A stretch of 64,000 bases of DNA, taken from an uncultured Oscillospiraceae bacterium. Lineage in GTDB: Bacteria > Bacillota > Clostridia > Oscillospirales > Oscillospiraceae. Of this stretch, positions 60,132 to 64,000 are shown one piece after another. Each line of letters opens with the position of its first letter. Positions within the stretch are counted from its first letter, which is position 1. The translations under genes were made by a program, and so were the position numbers. Where the stretch lies: contig CAKTJC010000001.1 of assembly GCA_934567355.1 (NCBI GenBank), positions 191,264-255,263 of the forward strand, given 5' to 3'. Below the pieces are notes generated by a model, which worked only from the letters and a program-made list of their open reading frames with translations, did no database searches and had not been told where the DNA came from.

Positions 60132-61001
60132 ATGAAAAACATTCTGAAAAAAGCGGGCGCTGCCCTTCTGGTACTGATGATGATCGCCGCCGTCCTCACC
60201 GCCTGCGGGAAAGACGCAGATGACGAGACCGTTGCCGCGACAGAGACGACCATCTACCGCACCGTTGACGAGATCAAAGCCAGCGGAACCATCAACATCG
60301 GCGTGTTCTCCGACAAGAGCCCCTTCGGCTATGTGGATGAAAACGGCGACTATCAGGGCTACGATGTGTATTTTGCCAACCGCATCGGTCAGGATCTGGG
60401 TGTGAAGATCAATTACGTCTCCACCGAAGCTGCCAACCGGATCGAGTATCTGCAGACCGGCAAGGTGGATATCATCCTTGCAAACTTCACCGTGACCGAG
60501 GAGCGGGCGCAGGAAGTGGACTTTGCCCTTCCCTATATGAACGTCGCCCTGGGCGTGGTATCGCCGGATGATGCGGTCATCAGCAGCTTGGATGAGATTG
60601 GCCCGGAGGATCAGGTGATCGTCATTTCCGGCACCACGGCGGAGACTTACCTGACCAAGAACTATCCGGATATCAAGCTTCAGAAGTACGACGCCTATGC
60701 TGAAGCCAAGACCGCCTTTGAAAACGGAAACGGCGTGACCTGGGCAAACGACAACACCGAAGTGATCGCCTTTGCCATTGAAAACCCCGGCTACACCGTG
60801 GGCATCCCCTCCCTGGGCAGCGCGGACACCATCGCCCCCGCCGTCACCAAGGGCAACGAGAGCCTGCTGAAATGGCTCAATGACGAGATCGTCAGCCTGG
60901 GTAAGGAAAACTTCTTCCATGCCGACTATGAGGCCACCCTGCTGGATACCTATGGCAAGGACTACGAGGATACCCTGGTCGTGGAGGGCGGCAGCAACTG
61001 A
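60132..61001 (+). CDS. Amino-acid ABC transporter substrate-binding lipoprotein
   Basis: ATG 60132 has AGAGG nine bases upstream and is preferred over ATG 60126. A lipoprotein signal with VLTAC (Cys25) precedes a family 3 solute-binding domain: KASGTINIGVFSDKSPFGYVD, the typical GYDVYFANRIGQDLG and the FTVTEERAQEVDFALPY motif. It probably delivers an amino acid to the permeases encoded next. The Cys-rich leader suggests cystine or another sulfur compound, but the binding site cannot be read from sequence. Gap to the permease gene is 75 bases. Confidence 0.88.
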   Translation: MKNILKKAGAALLVLMMIAAVLTACGKDADDETVAATETTIYRTVDEIKASGTINIGVFSDKSPFGYVDENGDYQGYDVYFANRIGQDLGVKINYVSTEAANRIEYLQTGKVDIILANFTVTEERAQEVDFALPYMNVALGVVSPDDAVISSLDEIGPEDQVIVISGTTAETYLTKNYPDIKLQKYDAYAEAKTAFENGNGVTWANDNTEVIAFAIENPGYTVGIPSLGSADTIAPAVTKGNESLLKWLNDEIVSLGKENFFHADYEATLLDTYGKDYEDTLVVEGGSN

Positions 61002-61076
61002 ATCGGATCGTCCCCCGGAGGAAGCCGACGGGGGACGACTTGATGGTCAAAATCCGTGAAATGAAGGTGATCTCAA

Positions 61077-61736
61077 TTGGACTGGGCTGTGATGAAAGCC
61101 TACCTGCCCCTGTATTGGGACGCGCTGCTGCTGACGCTGCGGGTGGGGTGGAAGGGCGTTGCCATTGCCTTTTTGGTAGGGCTGCTGGGGGCGGCGGTGC
61201 TGCATTTCCGGCTGCCGGTGCTGCGGAATATCGTCGCCGTTTATATTGAGCTGTTCCGCAACACGCCCCTGCTGGTGCAGCTGTTCTTCATCTATTTCGC
61301 CCTGCCGAAGCTGGGGCTTCGCGTCTCGCCGGAAGGGTGCGGCACCTGGGGGCTGGGACTGCTGGGCGGCGCGTATATGACGGAGACCTTCCGCAGCGGC
61401 CTGGCGTGCATCCCCCCTGTCCAGTCCGAGAGCGCCCAGAGTCTGGGGCTGACCCGGCTCCAGACCTTCCGTTATGTGGTTCTTCCTCAAGCCGTTTCCT
61501 CCAGCGTCCCCGGACTGGTGGCCAATACGGTGTTTCTTCTCAAGGAGACCAGCGTTTTTTCCACCGTCAGCCTGATGGATCTGATGTTCACCGCCAAGGA
61601 TCTCATCGGCATGTACGCAAAGACCATCGAGTGCCTGGTGCTGCTGGTGGGATTCTATCTGTTGATGCTTCTGCCGGTATCCGTTCTGGGAGACTGGCTG
61701 GAAAGGAGGCTTCGCCATGCAGCGTTTGGGGATTGA
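61077..61736 (+). CDS. Amino-acid ABC transporter permease 1
   Basis: Starting at TTG 61077, with AAGGTGA six bases upstream, gives a 219-residue HisM/GlnP-type permease. It has five or six helices and the family motif FRNTPLLVQLFFIYFALP followed by the EAA loop (AYMTETFRSGLACIPPVQSESAQSLGL). A shorter reading from ATG 61092 is possible. It overlaps the second permease by 20 bases. Confidence 0.88.
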   Translation: MDWAVMKAYLPLYWDALLLTLRVGWKGVAIAFLVGLLGAAVLHFRLPVLRNIVAVYIELFRNTPLLVQLFFIYFALPKLGLRVSPEGCGTWGLGLLGGAYMTETFRSGLACIPPVQSESAQSLGLTRLQTFRYVVLPQAVSSSVPGLVANTVFLLKETSVFSTVSLMDLMFTAKDLIGMYAKTIECLVLLVGFYLLMLLPVSVLGDWLERRLRHAAFGD

Positions 61737-62391
61737 CGTACTGTTCAAGGGGACAAACTTCCTGCGCCTGCTGGGCGGCCTGTGGGTCGCGGTGCGCATC
61801 AGCCTGATCTCCGTTGCCGTCAGCATTCTTCTGGGACTGCCGACGGGCGTCCTCATGACCTCGAAAAAGCGGATATTGAAGGGTTTTTTCCGGGTCTATC
61901 TGGAAATCGTCCGCATCATGCCGCAGATGGTGCTGCTGTTTGCGGTGTATTTCGGCACCACCCGGGTGTTCGGCTGGAACCTGGATGCGGAGACCGCCGC
62001 CATCCTGGTATTCAGCTTTTGGGGCACGGCGGAGATGGGCGACCTGGTGCGCGGCGCGGTGGTAAGCATTGCGCCCATCCAGTATGAAAGCGCTGCTGCC
62101 CTGGGGCTGACGAGATCACAGACCTACGCCTATGTGATCCTGCCTCAGACCGTCCGGCGGCTGCTTCCGCTGTCCATCAATCTGGTCACCAGAATGATCA
62201 AGACCACCAGCCTGGTGATGATGATCGGCATCGTAGAGGTGCTGAAGGTGGCGCAGCAGATCATCGAAGCCAACCGGAGGAGCTCGCCCAATGCGGCCTT
62301 CGGGGTGTTCGCCGTGGTATTTTTGCTGTATTTTCTCATCTGCTGGCCCATTGGCAGGCTGGCGGCATATCTGGAAAAGAGGTGGGCATAA
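61717..62391 (+). CDS. Amino-acid ABC transporter permease 2
   Basis: ATG 61717 has AAGGAGG seven bases upstream. The 224-residue protein has the permease plan with FFRVYLEIVRIMPQMVLLFAV and the EAA loop (GTAEMGDLVRGAVVSIAPIQYESAAALGL). Two different permeases suggest a heterodimeric channel. Its stop overlaps the ATPase start as TAATG. Confidence 0.88.
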   Translation: MQRLGIDVLFKGTNFLRLLGGLWVAVRISLISVAVSILLGLPTGVLMTSKKRILKGFFRVYLEIVRIMPQMVLLFAVYFGTTRVFGWNLDAETAAILVFSFWGTAEMGDLVRGAVVSIAPIQYESAAALGLTRSQTYAYVILPQTVRRLLPLSINLVTRMIKTTSLVMMIGIVEVLKVAQQIIEANRRSSPNAAFGVFAVVFLLYFLICWPIGRLAAYLEKRWA

Positions 62392-63131
62392 TGGAAACGC
62401 CCCTGCTGGAAGTAAAGCATCTGCACAAGCAATTCGGGAGCAGCGTCATCCTCCGGGATTTGGATCTGGAGGTGCGCAAGGGAGAGGTCATTGTCATCAT
62501 CGGCCCCTCCGGCTGCGGAAAGAGCACGCTGCTGCGCTGCCTGAACGGACTGGAGAACATCCAGTCCGGCGAGATCCTTCTGGATGGGAAGCCCCTCCGC
62601 AAAGATTCGGGGGATATTTCCGCTATGCGGCAGAAGATCGGCATGGTGTTCCAGAGCTATGACCTGTTCCCGCACCTGACCGTTCTGGAAAACATTCTCC
62701 TTGCCCCCATGAAGGTGCAGAAGCGCAAGCGCCCGGAGGTGGAGCAGGAGGCAATGGTGCTGCTGGAAAAGGTCGGCCTGGCAGACCGCCGGAATGACTA
62801 CCCACGGCAGCTCTCCGGCGGCCAGAAGCAGCGAATTGCCATTGTCCGGGCACTGATCATGCACCCGGAAATTCTGCTGCTGGACGAGATTACCGCAGCT
62901 CTGGACCCGGAGATGGTTCACGAGGTGCTGGAGGTCGTCCTGAACCTGGCACGCAGCGGCAGCACCATGCTGATCGTCACCCACGAAATGTCCTTTGCCC
63001 GCGCCGTCGCCGACCGCATTCTCTTCCTGGAAAACGGCGGCATCGCCGAAGAAAGCACCGATCCGGTTGATTTTTTCACCCGCCCCAAAACACAGCGGGC
63101 ACAGCAGTTTTTGAAGTCGCTGGAATATTGA
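62391..63131 (+). CDS. Amino-acid ABC transporter ATP-binding protein
   Basis: ATG 62391, with AGAGGTGG five bases upstream, gives 246 residues of the GlnQ/HisP type. Walker A is GPSGCGKST (38-46), the signature is LSGGQKQRIAIVRAL and Walker B is EILLLDEITAALDPE, with Ile in place of the usual Pro. His in IVTHEMSFARAVADR is the switch. It powers the two permeases. It is the last gene of the operon, 53 bases before a terminator. Confidence 0.93.
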   Translation: METPLLEVKHLHKQFGSSVILRDLDLEVRKGEVIVIIGPSGCGKSTLLRCLNGLENIQSGEILLDGKPLRKDSGDISAMRQKIGMVFQSYDLFPHLTVLENILLAPMKVQKRKRPEVEQEAMVLLEKVGLADRRNDYPRQLSGGQKQRIAIVRALIMHPEILLLDEITAALDPEMVHEVLEVVLNLARSGSTMLIVTHEMSFARAVADRILFLENGGIAEESTDPVDFFTRPKTQRAQQFLKSLEY

Positions 63132-63184
63132 TGATGGGGCTGCGCCGAGGAAAATATCCGCCCGATCTCCAAGTCAAAAAGAGC

Positions 63185-63221
63185 AATGGCTCCGCCGCGT
63201 TTTTACACCGGCGGAGCCATT
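63185..63221 (+). terminator. Intrinsic terminator of the importer operon
   Basis: AATGGCTCCGCCG and CGGCGGAGCCATT form a perfect 13-bp stem with an 11-nt loop, followed by CTTTGTCC, a weak T tail. It lies 53 bases after the ATPase stop. Confidence 0.8.
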
Positions 63222-63290
63222 CTTTGTCCCTGCAAGAGGCGGACCATCCTGCATCCTATATATATTGCATGATATTGCTGCAACGCGGCG

Positions 63291-64000
63291 CTATGAATTG
63301 GCAGAAATCAATTCCCCATAGTTTTCGAAATATCCATTGACGCCCTGCTTATTCAGCAGCATATCCTTAATTTTATCGGCAGCATTGCCGTATCCGTTTG
63401 CATAGGCCATAATATACCATTTCATAGCAGAATCATAGTCTCCGTCTTCGTAATATTCGTTTCCAACATTTGACATCGCAACAGCATTTCCTTCAGCTGC
63501 GGCTTTTTTATACCAGGCCATGGTCTCCTCATCGGTCAGAATGTACAGCACGTCCTTATTGTTCTCATCATATCTGTGTCCGCACCATCCGATATTGTTC
63601 ATGCCGGACGAACATCCTGCATCGGCAGATTTCTGAAGATATTCCACGGCTTTTTGCTCGAGCGCAAATACATCATCCCACAAGGAAATCCGGCCATCAT
63701 CGCTTTCGGTATGGTTCTTATTTTGAGAAACCTTGCGCCGCCATTGCTCGCTTTTGGAAAAGCTTTTTTCTACTCCCTTTCCCTCTGAATACATATTCAT
63801 TATTTCATTCATTGCGTCTGCATTTCCCTGGTCAGCGGCTTTCAGGAAACAGTCCATAGCCGTAGTATAATCCTGTGCTCCAAAATAGCCATATTCATAC
63901 ATCAGCCCCAGCTCGTACATGGCAAATGCATCTCCCAGGTCAAATGCTTTCAGGTACCATTCCCGTGCAGTCCATACATTTCTGCCAAGTCCCCCTATTC
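63291..64000 (-). CDS. Sel1-repeat protein, partial (runs off the right edge)
   Basis: The frame is open to the window edge, so the start is missing; an internal Met at 63920 is not the start. At least 235 residues. The visible part has Sel1-like helical repeats: WYLKAFDLGDAFAMYELGLMYEYG, YTTAMDCFLKAADQGNADAM, AVEYLQKSADAGCSSGMNNIG, TMAWYKKAAAEGNAVAMSNVG and SAMKWYIMAYANGYGNAADKI. The family mediates protein interactions; no other function is visible. It is convergent with the importer operon. Confidence 0.8.
   Translation of the reverse strand, partial: IGGLGRNVWTAREWYLKAFDLGDAFAMYELGLMYEYGYFGAQDYTTAMDCFLKAADQGNADAMNEIMNMYSEGKGVEKSFSKSEQWRRKVSQNKNHTESDDGRISLWDDVFALEQKAVEYLQKSADAGCSSGMNNIGWCGHRYDENNKDVLYILTDEETMAWYKKAAAEGNAVAMSNVGNEYYEDGDYDSAMKWYIMAYANGYGNAADKIKDMLLNKQGVNGYFENYGELISANS

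Overview
The window looks like a chromosomal segment of a GC-rich anaerobic Firmicute, most likely a gut Clostridia of the Oscillospirales type. I infer this from gene content: an Rnf complex, a MetV/MetF/RnfC2-type methylenetetrahydrofolate reductase, SipW/TasA-type surface proteins, a sortase, LexA, a cobalamin riboswitch, and AGGAGG ribosome binding sites before most genes. No database search was possible, so the taxon is an inference.

Layout. 1-4.1 kb: a monosaccharide-type ABC importer (ATPase, permease, start of the binding lipoprotein) divergent from a GntR-type regulator. 4.4-9.8 kb: an rnf operon (rnfC, an rnfD-rnfG fusion, rnfE, rnfA, rnfB) ending in a small NusG-II protein. 9.9-14.8 kb: a secreted heptad-repeat protein, an MMPL/RND permease and an HdeD-like membrane protein. 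15.0-15.3 kb: tRNA-Gln and tRNA-Lys with promoter and terminator. 15.8-28.3 kb: a ten-gene surface locus read from a promoter near 28.7 kb: SipW signal peptidase, six TasA-like proteins, a 1507-residue repeat adhesin, a sortase-type TasA/Cna-B protein and a sortase. 28.8-32.6 kb: a hypothetical gene, lexA, a possible tiny membrane peptide, rlmD and a PflX-type radical SAM gene. 32.6-37.7 kb: cobalamin riboswitch, cbiB, cobD and cbiP. 37.9-42.1 kb: a CYTH protein, metF, metV and a metV-rnfC2 fusion. 42.3-49.5 kb: an LRR-like anchored protein, a ParB/Noc protein, and a MoxR-DUF58-transglutaminase operon. 49.7-51.3 kb: a hydrolase and methyltransferase pair under a consensus promoter with an operator-like dyad. 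51.6-59.4 kb: aspS, an acyltransferase, an RsmF-like methyltransferase, murA, cysE and mgtE. 59.8-63.1 kb: an amino-acid ABC importer behind a cysteine-rich leader peptide and terminator. The right edge carries a partial Sel1-repeat gene.

How the parts fit. The rnf operon and the MetV/MetF/RnfC2 cluster point to membrane energy conservation linked to one-carbon metabolism. B12 genes fit the same physiology but are only part of the pathway. The surface locus has its own peptidase (SipW), several candidate fibre subunits, a giant adhesin, and a wall-anchored protein with a sortase, so it could build and anchor a surface fibre. cysE and the importer behind the Cys leader suggest sulfur amino acid acquisition.

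Intergenic space is rich in repeats: seven REP-like paired palindromes (about 140-160 bp), five copies of a MITE-like element with GGAAxCTCTGA termini, and a mosaic of palindromes between cbiB and cobD. The observations I rate highest are the multi-TasA surface locus, the MetV-RnfC2 fusion beside a complete rnf operon, and the apparent cysteine-codon attenuator at 59.9-60.07 kb.
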